The notes under the pieces were generated by a model, which was not told the origin of the DNA, made no database searches, and worked only from the letters and a program-made list of their open reading frames with translations. From assembly GCA_027574665.1 (NCBI GenBank), contig CM050654.1, positions 9,728,142 to 9,792,141 of the forward strand: 64,000 bases of DNA, in the 5' to 3' direction. Shown piece after piece: positions 12,177-25,620 of this stretch (positions within the stretch are counted from its first letter, which is position 1; each line of letters starts with the position of its first letter). A program made the position numbers and the translations under genes. This stretch comes from Rhynochetos jubatus (lineage: Eukaryota; Chordata; Aves; Eurypygiformes; Rhynochetidae).

Positions 12177-12678
12177 TGGAGGACAGTTCTGTTATGCCTT
12201 TCTCGGACAACTTTGTGGAAAATGCCTAGATGTGCTTCTTTAAAAGAGCCGAAAGGGAAAGCTTTCAACTGTAATAGATCTGTTGTGTAAAAATGTGCAA
12301 AACAGTAACTATGCATATAGTCCTCAACCCTGACAGTTCCACAGCAGTCCCTCATGTACTTCTTACTCTCAGAATTATCTGTGCTGTGACTCTGTGTGCT
12401 TTCCAATTTGGGATTTCAAGTTTTTTGACATTGTAATTGAGCAGTTATTAAAAGGTATGAAGAAACGGACTGTAAAATAGATGCTTATTGAAAGATAAAT
12501 AAAAGCATACTTAATAAGATTAGTGGAATATATTTGAGATGTGTTATGTTACTGGCATACCCGTGACTGCTTAAACACTGAAATAATCTGTTGCTGTTTA
12601 ATCCAAATCAGTTCCATTTGCTAGGTCATCTGGAAGTTACTTTTGCTGAATAAAGTTCTTAGTTGCTTAGCCAAATGG

Positions 12679-12694
12679 CGGGGGGGTGGGGGGG
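12679..12694 (+). repeat. G-run tract, possible G-quadruplex
   Basis: Two runs of seven G separated by a T, inside otherwise AT-rich intron. Runs this long can be divided to form a two-stem or intermolecular quadruplex on the + strand, which would also be the nascent RNA strand if transcription is rightward. The motif is seen directly. Folding is inference. Confidence 0.75.
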
Positions 12695-14492
12695 AAACTC
12701 AAACTACTGAAGAATTATGCCTCAACAGTAAAGTACAAAATAAAAAGCTACATATTTCAGTTCTTAAAGAAATAAGTGGTTAGCTGGAAATAATTGCTTT
12801 GAATATTTTGAATCCATTATAGTGAATTTTGCCAGATGCTCTTGAAGAATATTTGTGTATGTTATTTACTGTAGTGTTTTTTATGCTTGCTGCAAGGCAT
12901 GTGTACTTCTGGGTAATTTGATCCTGTTTATGGTCCAAATACCTTTTCCTCCCCAGACAGCAGTATTCAATTGTGTGTTATGTTCAGCTGCTTTTCAGAA
13001 GACGCAATACAAATGCAAGTCCCAGGCAGTGATTCTGTAACGCAGAATGAAGTGTATTTGTTTTTAGCTACCAAATTTCTCTTGAATCTTGACGTATCTT
13101 GACAGATTTCTGAAATTCACATTTCACTCTGTATCTCAGAATGTTATACAAGCTAAGATCTTTAAAGAGATGTTGCAGCTCAAAGACATATTTGTAGTAT
13201 CTATAGAACGCAACTTATTAACTGTAACCTAGGCCTCTTACATGGTGGAGGGGTGAATCGTAGAGCACGAGCTCTGTTCTCTGCTACCTTGTCTAATATC
13301 TGGAAATGTGTCAACTATTCATTTGAGTCTGCCTTGGCATGTGGATATTAGGAAAACCTATAGACATACATGTCAAGTATTTGCTAGTGCAACAGCTGGA
13401 ATGGAGAAAACAACATTGTGAATGACTGCAAGTATATGATTACTAGTTCTGCTTTGCTGTGGATATATGAATTCTACTCGCATCTGTGCTATAGTTTCTC
13501 AGAGTATGCTTGGGCTGGACATTCACACCACAGTTCTGTGGGTCATTTGGGACAGCAGTGATGCTGCTGAAATGTTGGTTGTAGCCTTTCTCTATCCATT
13601 TATACTTTTTTCTTGCCTCATGCACCTTCCTTTGGGTACTGGCTCAGGTATTTATCATAAGGCATTGGGAACTGGATTAAGTAGGATCAAGAACTGGGAA
13701 GTGGGAGGAATAGGACTATTTATACATGTTCACTCTGACTGTGGAGCAACACTGTAAGATGCAATAAAGTTGATTTTCGAAGAAGATAGAAGTTAAGCTG
13801 TAAGCATTGGTTCAATGTACACAGGTTTTTTCACTGCTTGCAGTGTAGTTCATCACTGACTTGACCAGAACAGATTGATCCATATAAATTTAGTCTCTAC
13901 CTGGCCTTCATTGATGTAGTTTGATACTCTTCAAGGCACAACCACTTTAACAAGTGAGGACAAACAGTGCTGTATTGGGGAAAAACATAAAGCTTGTTGT
14001 TACTATATCGAGTTTATTTAACTTTGTCATAAATTCAGGTTCCTAGGCCTGTGTATTAGGGAGGTTTGCTTTGTTTTCCCACTGAACTCTATCAGAAAAA
14101 AACCCACAAAAGCTTTTTTTTCCTTTGCTCTTACCTTTCTTGAAAACACGAGAATGCATTGACTTCTGAATACAGCCAAACACTTATTTTCTCCATTAAA
14201 TAATAATATAAAAGAAACAGAAATTGATAATCTTTAACTTGTTTTCTTTGTGTTTTGATCTTGTTCTTTTTTCAATGCAGATGTTCTTGATGGGCCCTGG
14301 TAACAGCTTAAAGAAGTGAGGTTGATGGTTTGCCTTCCATATGTTTGTTACTAACATAGTATTTTTTTTACCACTTATAGAAACTAAGTATTTTGTGTTC
14401 AGTGCTCTTTCCATGGCAAATAACCAAGAATGTCTTAGTCTAACATTTATGGTGTTGTACATTCCATCATGTTAACCATCAGGCTGACTGTC

Positions 14493-14530
14493 AATTGTGT
14501 AGAATTTAATTGAATTGTGTAGAATTTAAT
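14493..14530 (+). repeat. 20-bp tandem duplication
   Basis: AATTGTGTAGAATTTAATTG at 14493-14512 is followed immediately by a second copy (14513-14530) identical over 18 nt. This looks like a recent replication-slippage duplication and could be a length polymorphism. Confidence 0.9.
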
Positions 14531-14978
14531 GGAAAAAAATGTGTATTACTGTGGCACTCCAATTATACCCGTAGTCTTAGTTTCTTTCTCTGCGTGCTTA
14601 TGCCTGCCCTCTTCATCAGAACTACTTGGGAGTGTCTGAAGTTAATTTGCAGAATTTTGGTCCCAGTTTTCATGTTTGTAAGAGTTTAAGGAATGGTTTT
14701 TGTTTGAGTACTGTTTCATGCTATTAGATTGGAATTAGGTGAATACCAATCTCTGTAGAACAGGAGCTAATATTCTTATTGTCACTGTTTAATAGATCAC
14801 TTGAGGCTGAATATCATGATGTAGACTCGATTCATAGGGTGATGGCTTTACATGACAGAGCAAACAGCGTGATGGTTCTGGTTTGTCCAGTGACCATTGT
14901 GGTGACTCCTCACTCACCCCCAATTAAAATATATTGTAGCTAAATATACAGCTTTGAATTGCCACTGTTGTAAGTTTT

Positions 14979-15037
14979 ATCATAGCATCTTCTATGTTGG
15001 AAAAGACCTTTAAGATCATCCAGTCCAACCATTAACA
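14979..15037 (-). mobile_element. CR1 LINE 3'-end fragment (antisense)
   Basis: The + strand reads ATCATAGCATCTTCTATG, then TTGGAAAAGACCTTTAAGAT, then CATCCAGTCCAACC. That is the reverse complement of the 3' end of avian CR1 (…GGTTGGACT.GATGATCTT.AAGGTC…CCAAC…ATTCTATGA). Only about 60 bp survive, typical of heavily 5'-truncated CR1 insertions, and no ORF2 is left. The insertion is antisense to the inferred gene. Confidence 0.75.
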
Positions 15038-18000
15038 TGTTTTAATTACCTAGTAATGGATAACATAGAACATTACAGTTCTGCTGTAACATGCCAGTAC
15101 TTAATTGCCTTCAGAGCATCTTTTTACCATTGATGGTGTGGCTGCTGCTTGAATAAAGAAGGATTCTGGTGCTTAAGGGACTGGTTGGTCTTGAAAATGA
15201 AGGCTGACCTTTTAAAGTGATTATTTTCAAAGTATTCTCTAGTGGAAATGATCTGTTCTGCAGTAGTCCCATTTTTCCTTTTGCCTCTATCCCTGGTAGT
15301 GATTATGGAACTTGTGAGCCTGCTCCCATAACATTTTTATACATTTCAGAAAACATGATGAATGGTTAGAAATGAGAGATTGACATGAGTGTCCCTGTAA
15401 AAGATGTGTAGCTGACTGGAGACTGATGTGGCAGAAACAATGGATTCTTGCTCATCACCTGAAGTCTGCTGATTTTTAGTGACAGTTACCTGTAATAAAA
15501 CCCCTGACAAAAAGGTTTTTTTTTTTCTTGCTCTTAAAGATTTATCCATTAAGCCCTGTCATAGTGAATGAAAACCTTCTAGCACTGTATTTTGGAGTGG
15601 CCTTACAGGTGCACAGCATGGTGAAATTTAATGTCGTTCTCTATCATTCTCATCCAGTTGAATCAGTCATCTCTGTTATTTATTATTTCTTTTTATATCA
15701 TATTCTGTTTTCTTGAAATTCTCATTTTAGCCCTTTTCAGTCTGCTTTTTCAGTAGACACTGTCTTTCACTCATAGTTAATTGTGTTTGCTGTAGATGTC
15801 TTCTACTGGCTTGAAGAACTTCTACGCATTCCATATGCTCCCAGAATTTGCAGTTAACTTTCTTGCAAATTCCTTCAGAAGCCTGGACGTCTTCAAAACT
15901 GGATAGTGTGTTTGCTTGTGTTCTGTGTATTTTTTTGAAGGAAAAGCTTATGATCCCATTTGGGCTTGTTATTTTTCAGATGTCATTTCCATATTCTTTA
16001 TTCAGCAATATCCTATATGACCCTTTTCTCTGTGTGCACAAGATTCGGACTCACCAGGTGTTTTTTCATGTATTTACTTTTGCGTGGCTTTTTATAGCTT
16101 GGTTTGCTTTAGCGCTCTATAAATTAAAAAAAACTAACAGAGTTGGAAATCTTGTGAATTGTCTCTGCTGTCTGTTCTCCCCTTGCAAGCAGCTATGTAG
16201 GAACGTTGGTCTAGAGGCTCTGAAGGTTGTTATTACATGAAATAATTTTAGGATCTTCTGTCTTTTACTGGCAAGTGCCACAGTGTTGCTTCATCAACAG
16301 TTCTTGTTTGATTGGTAGCTTTCTATATGTTACTTCTGTTGTTTAATTTTTGCTGCTTGTTAATTTTTTTCTATGCTTCTAGGGACTTTTTTCCTTTTTA
16401 ATTGGTTTCTTTTTGATGAGATAAAACTTTTAAAGCATTAAGGGTTTTTTGTTGTTGTTCTGCAATATTTCTTTTATTAACTCCATTTCTTCACCACACT
16501 TTTAACACTGCAAATGCAGGACATGGGTCACTGATTCCTACAATCCCATCTGGTAATTTCTACAGCTCAGTATCACTCTAGTGTCTTTCTTCTTGCACTG
16601 AAACTGTTTGCATGTGTCTTCCTGCATCTCCCAGTTCATTTGCAGCATTCATCGTAAGTTAATTGATGAAAGCAAGAATTCAAAATCTGAAGGAATATTG
16701 GCAATATTTGGTTGATGTCTCTCTGTCATTCCTCAGGAAAAAACAAGGAATAGGTGTGACTTATAAACACAGGATTACTTTAATGGCACTCTTTTACGGC
16801 TTTTTTGATAGAAATGCAGTTGCATTGCCATTGCAGGTCTGGATCTGCAATTTTTGTCAAGGAATCAATTTCAATGTCGACCATGTTTCATAAACCGTCC
16901 TTTCCTGTGACCACTCCATGACTCTCCAGATCCCCAGATTTCTAAAATGTTCATGATCTAATGCAAATTGTAGTTGATACAAATAAAAATGTACCAAAAT
17001 CTCTTGGGTTAAATATGATCTGGTGTTCTCATCTGGATCAAAAGATGAGTCCTGTTCAAAATTGTTTTCCCTTCATCTGCTGCATTGCAATGATGTCATG
17101 TAACAGGACGGTTTTAACCTCCTGTGATTCTTTCAATACTTAATGCGTTTTACAAAGGAGGCTTTTCCTATTATTGTTCTCTTGTCTTCTATGATGAGAA
17201 AGACAAATGTCCTGAGAAAACACTGTGTATAATTTTAACTGGAATACACTGCTGATCTAAATAACAAGTAGGACTCAAAGATGCAAGTGTGATAATATCA
17301 CAAGTTTCAGCAAGTCTTTTTTGTAGATTTATGGTAACTCTTGGGACCAATATGCTTAAAGTATGTTTTTTCCATTTTTCAAGTTCAAAGAGAAAACAAC
17401 CATTCAAGTAAAAATAAATCTGCAACGTAGGCTTCTGTCATAGCAATAATCCTAGGTTGTTTTGTAGAGTGAATGCAATATGTTAAACCCAATGTCCTGA
17501 ACTTTGAAGGAATAGTAAATAGTGTCATACTACTAGTGTCACAACTGGCAGTGCAGTGTCCTGTTGCTTTTCCAGTCCTAAAATACACATTGAGTGTGGT
17601 GATAACTGTGAAAGGAGAATACAGGGGATTGTACAGAGCTCTGGTTTGAAAACATAAAGAACGTGAAGAAAGATCTTGCAGTACAAGAAGGATTTAAAAA
17701 CAGCCCCTAGCTTAGACTGTGCTAGTGAACAAATCAGATGTTTTGTTGAGGCAAACTGGGTAATTGGGGGCAGGGAAATAATGTTTTTTCCTTTGAGATT
17801 TATGCACCTGTATCTGTTTAGTCCATAGGTTAAACTGTTGAGAAAGCTTTAATTTATATTTATTGCTTGGAAACAGAAAACATTTTGAAGTCTGTCTGCA
17901 TATTATATCCTGTATGGGCAGATGACGCAGTGATTACCTGTAATATGGAGTGTAAAAAAAAGTAATGTCTACACTTCTCATGGCTTTCCAAAGACAGACT

Positions 18001-18940
18001 TGCCTCTTTCTCTGCTTGGGATCCGAATCTATGTAGCACCTCAGGGATGCTTGCCATGAAACAGGACTACCGTATTTCACTTTTCTAGCAAAACCTCTCC
18101 CCAGCCTCCCAACATAATGGTACGTGTCGGTGCTCTACTGGTGTTTCGACTCTAACTCTGTAAGTAGCTTAATGAAGTGTTCTAGATACACAATTCACCT
18201 AGTCATACTGATAAAAAGTATTACTGTCAAAAACGTTTCATTTAAAGTGTACATAATTTTAAAGTTATGCTAAGCGTCCATTCTTTCTTACATTTCAATA
18301 CTGCTACTTGATATTGACTTCATACTTTATCAGCTTGATTCTGGGTACTTTTAAATATTGTTAGTAATGAAAAGTAGTCTGTTTTAGTCAATTAATTTGA
18401 ACTAGCCCAAAGGATTCCAAAGAACACTGAGAAACCCTCTTCATGAGTATTAGAAACATTAATGTTGGTGCGTACCCACAGCAGCTTGTCATATTTGTAA
18501 GGTTCAGTAAAAAGCACTCAGTCTCCAACAGGAGAAGACTTGGTTTTTATAAATCCAGAATTCGTCATCCTATCCTATAGAATCCAGGTGTAACAGAAGT
18601 ATCTTTTCATGCCAGCTAGCAAGTACATTATTGTGTGTGGTTCACAATAATGAACAGGCTACCATAATTCTTAAGTGGGTGTGATTCATTTAAGGTGTTC
18701 TTCTGTTAAGATAAATCTGAGTAGTTTGCAGTTTCATACAGGTGGATGGCTGTGTGTGGTGTGTATCTTATGAAGATTTTGATCTGCAAAGTAGCAATGC
18801 CAATATAATGTTGTTTTGTAGTCTTTTTTTAGTTTTGTGAATTGTTTGTTCATAGCATAGACCTGAGAGAAAATATTTACTTCAATTAATTTGTAACAGA
18901 AAGCAATGTTGTTTATTTTTTTAACTACTTCAGACTACAT
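15038..18940 (+). other. Presumed intron, part 5, including a T-rich block
   Basis: AT-rich unique DNA. The subregion from about 15650 to 16500 is markedly T-rich on the + strand, which produces a 130-codon hydrophobic frame (15848-16240). That frame has no conserved motif or splice context and is attributed to composition. No repeat family or exon was recognised. Confidence 0.5.
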
Positions 18941-18963
18941 TTAAAAAAAAAAAAACAAAAAAC
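18941..18963 (+). repeat. A-rich tract
   Basis: An interrupted poly(A) tract (about 12 A, C, then 6 A) without a recognisable retrocopy upstream. Simple sequence. Confidence 0.7.
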
Positions 18964-19828
18964 ACTTGTAAACTGTGCAAGTTGGCCTCTTGTTTACCTT
19001 GAGAAATTGATAAAATTATCGTACTGCATGTCCATGTTGCTAAGATTTTTTTTAAAAGCTGGATAAGAATATGACTATAAAAGCAGTGGAATTGGTATGC
19101 CTAAAGGGTCAACTAGTAATCCACAGTGAGAGAAGGTAGTGACTGGAGTGCCTTAGCAGGAGTGCTAAGCTCTTAAATCAGATCCGTTGTTCATGGAACA
19201 GCAATGTATGATCACCGCATTGGTTGTCTTATGCTATGGCTTCTCAAAAATGAATTTTCCTTCTCTATCGCTTCATTTGTAGCTTTCAGAAACTGTTTTT
19301 TCATTGAACTGTATGACTGGTTTTCATGATTGAGTATATACTTGTTATTCCAGAAGCGTTTTACAGTGAATCATAACTGGTCTACAAAATAGAGTGAGGC
19401 TGGATAATAATTTTAGTTATGAATTCTCTCTGCTAGCAGTGGTATGCATGTGCACATCAATGCAGATGATGGAATTTTAGTTTCTAAGATTGCCAAACTG
19501 TTTCTAGGATAGGATGCTACTTTTAACATGACCTTTTACTAAACTCTTCTGGTCTGTTACTTGAGTTATATTACTGAAGGAAAACTAAAATCTATTCAGA
19601 TAAGTAAAAAAGTAGAACTCTGTAAAACCTTAATTTAAAATGCTTTGGTTCCCAGTTGCAAAATTTTAGAAATGTCTTTTCTGACAACTTGTAATGAATT
19701 AGTGATATAGTATCCCTTTCCTCCTAGCAATTCTTTTTGGGGTATATGCTTTCTACTACGTTGGATTTTAGGGTATTTGCAGTATTAATTTGTGTATACC
19801 AACATTTTCTTCAGGTTCACATGTGAAG

Positions 19829-19876
19829 TAATCATACAATATAATATAGAAAGGGCTGTTAGAGGTCACGCGTTTG
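19829..19876 (-). mobile_element. Possible decayed CR1 3' end
   Basis: The + strand contains ATCATACAATATAATATAGA followed by AAAGGGCTGTTAGAGGTCAC, reminiscent of the reverse-complement CR1 tail (ATCATAGAAT… GGAAAGGGACCTTTAGAGGTCAT). The match is by eye, short and interrupted, so this may be chance. Confidence 0.3.
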
Positions 19877-22800
19877 CCACTCTTTTCCATGTCTAAGTGG
19901 AGAAGTGGGGACTGTAGTCAGAAAGAGATTGAGGCTAACTTGGATTAAGACTTCAAGGCAGAGTGCCTTGAGCTGGAAGGAACAGAGAGCTTAAACTAGC
20001 AGCCAGTACTAGACCAGATAGTAATTTTGAGGAGAAGAGAAAAGCAAGGTCCATTGGGAAGATGGAATATCTGTTCAGAGTAGGTAGATGCCATGTGAGG
20101 AGCTGGTGGTTAAGGCAAAATTTAGACTTCTTGGATAAAAAGGCAGAGACCATGAACTGAGATGATATTAAAAATCGCCAATGAGTCTTTGTGTGGATTT
20201 CTTGTGAGGAGGGACTGGGAATCAGGATAATCATGGGGTATAAGAGGGAATGAATTTATGGAGCCAGACTGGAGAAAAGCACAAAAGATGCTGGAAGGGA
20301 TTAAGACAGAAAGGGTTAAGTCTTGCACATGGTGGGAAGACAGAACTTTGTCCTTGAGAACTTATTTCCCTCTCCAGAGCCTGAAATAGAGCTTCACCAA
20401 TCAAATATTATTCTGGAGAATGTGATTTTTCTCCCCCTTTTTCCTACTTGATATTGGTCAAGATGCTGTAGTAAGGTTTTCACTGATGTTAGGAATACTT
20501 GACTTAAGCTCTTGGCTCTGATTTGAGCAAGTGCTGACTCTCGTACCTGAAATCAAGGGCAGCTTGCTTTGAACATAAAGTATTCCACATTTTGTAGCTC
20601 TTGAGGAAATAACACCTGAGGGCTGGTGTTGGCAGCTAAATGTTTGGTGATGTTAATAATTTCAGATTGGGACCTCCAATTCTTTGATAATGTTGAATGC
20701 CCACAGTGACTAAATGCAAAATGAGGTTTCTCTTGTGAGCATCCTTTGTCTTCAGACTCTGTTTTGAGGAGTTTGTAGTAAGTCATCCACCAGGTTTTAT
20801 AATGGACCATCACACAATTTGCCCATTTGGTGAGCAGCATCCATTTTGTGTACTGAACCAGGCAATAGTCTGTAGGAAAAGTCTTTCATTACGCAACTGC
20901 ATACTGTCTTGCCTACGTGTAAAGAATCCCATTTAAGACCACACAGGCAACATTTTTCTGCCTTTTTACAACTTCAGAGTGATTATTTACGTTGCCTAAA
21001 CCTTGTATATTGTACTTAATATGAAATGTGTGAGACTAGCATAACCAGTCATTTAAATTTTTAAGAGGATAGGGAACTGGTGTGATAGACTTCTGAGATG
21101 GTTGTCAGAAATACTGAAAGTCCTTTTCTTGTCCTTGGCTGTGCTGCTGGCTAGGCATGCCTTATTGGAAAAGAGGATTGTCAGCTGAAGCATCAACTTC
21201 TGAGTGCTGTCTTCTGCTCTTTTAGGAAGAGAGAACTTCACTATCTCATGGTGGAATTCTTTCTGTCTTCCTATTGTTCAATTCTTGCACATTTATCTTA
21301 TATTTGATTAACAACATGGCTTCTGTCAGAGGGAATGTTGGGAAATATTGGACATGTGAGCACTATTGAGAAGCCTATCTTGTTTGGAGTACTTCACATG
21401 TTCGTTGCATAAGCTGTTACTGTTACTACAGTTGAAGGATTTGACAGTCACAGAATGATTATTGGAAAGCTAGAGTTACTGTCCTTATTTATGAATTTTT
21501 TAAAATACTTTATAGGGATTAAATTATTAATGGGATTTGACAGCAAACATTTGTGCAGAATCTTTGTTTCTGGATCATCTGTTTCTTGTTCAGTGTCCAC
21601 AACTAATTAGCTTATTAAAAAAAAAAAGTCATTGAGCTAATATAGAGAAACCTCTGAATTTAGATTTGATCCCCTAATTGCTGTTATAATTGGCATTCAT
21701 TAAAGCTCTTTCACAAGTCATAGCAATAGAGCTCCTTTGTTTTACTTAGAATGTTGTAAAAACAATTAAACTGGCAGCTGATTCCAGTAAGCAATTTTGG
21801 AAGACCAGGCTATGCAATTGTCTGATTTGCCTAGGTTGTAAAAGTTAAACATAAAGAGAGATGAAATTTCAGCATATGGCTCTGTATTAGCAATTACATG
21901 CATTAGTGGTTAGGCTGGTGCTTTGTGTTTGCCTTACAAATGTTTATAGTGTAGCTTTCTCCTCATAGATGTTGATGACAGGCAGAGTTATGGAGACATA
22001 AAGTACAATGTATGGCAGTGATCATTAGTTATGGCCCAGTAAAAAATACCTAGGTGTGTTTGGTAGCATATCCAGTTGTATCCTATGCCAACAAGAACAC
22101 CAGCTATTCCATTGTTCCTTAATAATTTAACATGAGGGCATTGTCAGCTGGGATCTGAATGTTTAACTTCCTGTACTCAGCATATTCAAGTTTTAGAGCT
22201 CTTTAAACATAAGCAAGCCTGGAAATAAAAGATACTGATGCTTACATAAATCTTGTTTTATTCATTGTGAAATATTTTGGAATGTCTTCTGATTGCCTGA
22301 GTACATACATAAATGAAGTATAGAGTCCATTTTCTGAAAAATACAGGCAGCTCTGTGGTGAAAGGCAGCTTTGAAATCTCGATGCTGTGGTCAAGAAAAT
22401 TAATTCCCTGATTGTTGTCTATGAAAATCAGTGGAAAAATTCTACTGTTATGAATGGTCTCTAGCTTTAATGTCTCTAAAATGGGAAGAATGTAGTAGGT
22501 TTGAATGAACCTGTGATGGGTATTTAGACACCAAAATAACTTCTGCCACATGGCTTCTCTCAAATTCAGAACTTTTCTGATTTGTAGATCAGCTCTGAAT
22601 AGCGTGGTGATGGTGGAATGATCTGTTTAAGCTGCACACACAAAATGGAGCTTGTTTTAAAGTTGTTGCCCATTAGAGACAGTGTTCTGGAATTTCTGCA
22701 TTAAATTTTTGTAGTTGTAACAATGAATGTCTAGTGTGAATTAAAAGAATCAATGAAGTATTTCTGGTGTTATTCATCCTGAAACCAAGGCATGATTAGC

Positions 22801-25601
22801 AAATAATTTATTGTCAGTATTATGTCCTTGCATGACTTCACTGGCTGGATCCCAGAAATCCTGAATTTTTTTCACGGTGGTGAAAAAGGCAAAGGGCTTC
22901 TCTCCAGATGTTGAGTTCAGATGGCAGAATCTACAAATGTCTGTGACATGTCTGAAAAATAACCTGTGTACCTTATTCCAGGTGCGTAAGCCTGTAGGGC
23001 AAGGACTGCTGAGCTGCTCTGTGCCCACAGGGTTCTGTGGTGAACAAGCTACTTTTTGCATTGAGAAGCACATGCCTGTGGATGCTGCCGTTTTTTCAAT
23101 ATGAACCTCTTCAGGACACTGAAAATTGTCTTTTCTGTTTTATTTCTTCACATTTGATATCTGCAGAGGCATCTTTTATCTGCTTATTAAAATCTATTTT
23201 TTTAAATTATGAAATATTTGGATAAGTAGATTGTTAATGCATTGGATGAGATTATTCAACACGTTTTTCAGACTGTAGGCATATGCAAAGCCCTTATACT
23301 CAACATGTTTGAATTGCCCACAGAAGGTATTGCAGTGATTTGAAGTAACAGCTCTTAAAGAGCCCATTAAATTCTTGAGAGTTATAGTGACTTTGTGTCC
23401 CAGAGAGTGTTATACCTCTCCAAAGTTCTTACATGCATTCAACCCTTGGGAGTTAATTAGTCCTGTGCACTGGCAAAACTTTTTCCCCTGGAGGTTTAAA
23501 TACAGAGGATCAGCTGTACTACAAATCATCTCTTGGTTCATGTCTGACCAAGTATTAGGCAACATAAATCTGTTGTCCACAGTATTATAACTGGTGCAAG
23601 CATGGATTGAAGGTTTTGAAGTTATTTTATGAGTTAGGAGGAGTTTGATCTAATGATTATTGTTTCTGAGCTTTTTGACAGATACCTTGGAGGTAACATG
23701 TGAGGCAGGTGAAGAGGAGAGGAGGGAACTGTTCAGTAATACCCCTTCTTCTGATGTCATCTATATTTGGTTTACTGAAGATCTACACCTGATCATATAG
23801 ATGTGCTTATTAACCCTAGCAAGTGACCAGTTATATTGGTTGCCTGATGTAGAGAGGGCTAACCTGTATTTGCTGCTGGATCAGATACATGGCATGAGGT
23901 TTTAGCATCCTGTTTACATAGGAGAAAGTCTGTGAACACTGGATAGTCCTTTTGCTGTCTAAATGCTTTCTGCTGTTACTTCAGGGCAGATGAAATCATA
24001 AGAATTGTGGCATAGAGGAAGCTAATCTTTATGCCAGAGCAGTGTGCTTAAGATCTTTCTAACCAGTACGTATCTTCAGACTTGTGTCACCTTTTATTAC
24101 GTTTTCATGATTCCTCGATATGACTTTTCTTCTTGGATATTCTTTATCTCACTTTCACATGCTGCTTATTTTATCTGTTGCTTTAGTTTTATTTCAGTGG
24201 GTTAGATCACAGAATGTACAGATGCAGCTGTCAGTGCTGTAGCTGATAGGTCTGTTCAGAGTGATGGTGTCATTGGTGCTTTGAGAAAGAACAGAAATCT
24301 AGCTTTTTTACTGTGATGGTTTCTTAGGAAAGTGTAGTGCTTAAAAACTTAGGAAGTTCTCTTGTACTCATTCAGCTTGTTTCATTTCCATTCAAGTTGT
24401 TGCAAACTGGTGTAAGAAGCCAGTATCAGTGGCCTGGACAGATGGATTTTGAAATTAGTAGGGCTTTGTGGTTGTGTATGATTTGGGTTACTGGTTTTAA
24501 TTTCAGGCTGTGATACAGGGGTTTGGGAAGGGGAAATCTCTTTTAGAGCTTGACAAGCACTTTATGTGCTAATGATACGCAAGCAGATAAGTATGGATTT
24601 CTTCCTGATGAAGACATAGCAAGAGTTAGCCACAAAATGAAGTGCGATGATACTTTCGATAAGCTGACTTGCTTACAAACTCCTTTAATCATTCTCTCTC
24701 AGGAAGAAATGGATTTTATTCTGTATGGTTGACGTTGCAAGAATATAGTTGTTTCATATACAAGGCTAGTGATGAAATAAAGGACTACAGGGTGGGAGGA
24801 CACATGCTACATCATGAGCAGTATTAAACAGTGTGGCCCGTACTATCAAGAGTCTGAGTCGGGAGTTGCACTGTGTAACAAATGATGCTCTGGCTCATGT
24901 AAAGTATCATAGCTGATGCTGAAGTTCTTCAAATAAAATATTTCTGAGATAAAAAGCAAAAGTACCTAGCTGTTCTGATGATATGATGAGATGAACCCAA
25001 CATGAGTTGCTGGGATTGTGCAAGTTGTGTTGGGTGGTTTGTTTTTTTTTTTTTAAATTTAAAGCTAATTCCTCTCTATAAAGAGGTGGTGTTTCAAGGC
25101 AACATTGAATTTGTTTTCAGCTCTCGCTGGTGTTCTCTAGCATCAGATTAAGTTGGTCTGTTTTGTAAATTGGGAGACAAAAAATAACCTAGAAATAGGA
25201 GTTCTGCAGAATGAGCAATGTATTGAAAATCTTCTGAACTTCAGATCAGGCTCCTAAAGATACATTTCAGCTGTGATTGTTAGTGACAGAGAAATATAAA
25301 TGGGCCCTTTTTGCTTGCACTTGTCCATGGGACAGTCAGTCTTTGTGTGAAAGAGTCTGAGCTTCACTTATTTGTCAATTTTTCCTTTGCCTTTCTACTT
25401 AAGAATAAACACCCTAATTTTAGTACTTGCCTTGTGAAATTGGTTAAGTTTGTTTAGTTACAGCGAGCTCTTTTCCAGTGTCTGTGTTTTTTATTGAGGA
25501 AGAAGAGAGGAGATGAATAGAAAACTGTTGTTTATACCTATATTCTCTGATTACTCTCACTAGCATGCCAAATATCTAATGAAAAACTGCCTTGTGAATA
25601 G

Positions 25602-25620
25602 TTTTATTTATTTATTTATT
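25602..25620 (+). repeat. (TTTA)n microsatellite
   Basis: About four and a half TTTA units followed by TTGAATAAA. Simple repeat in intron. Confidence 0.85.

Larger units (their letters stand above)
12177..14978 (+). other. Presumed intron, part 4
   Basis: AT-rich unique DNA containing a G-run tract (12679-12694) and a 20-bp tandem duplication (14493-14530), listed separately. The frame at 13467-13757 + (96 codons) is bounded by ordinary sequence, without splice signals or a recognisable domain. No gene is supported. Confidence 0.5.

Noticed and set aside
15848..16240. 130-codon hydrophobic plus-strand open frame
   Set aside because: It lies in a T-rich block where Phe, Leu, Ser and Cys codons arise by composition. 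No family motif, and no flanking exon structure.
22774..23104. Opposed frames of 75-99 codons, one containing GEKPF as in zinc-finger linkers
   Set aside because: There are no C2H2 spacings around the GEKPF, so the linker resemblance is coincidental. Neither frame is recognisable.
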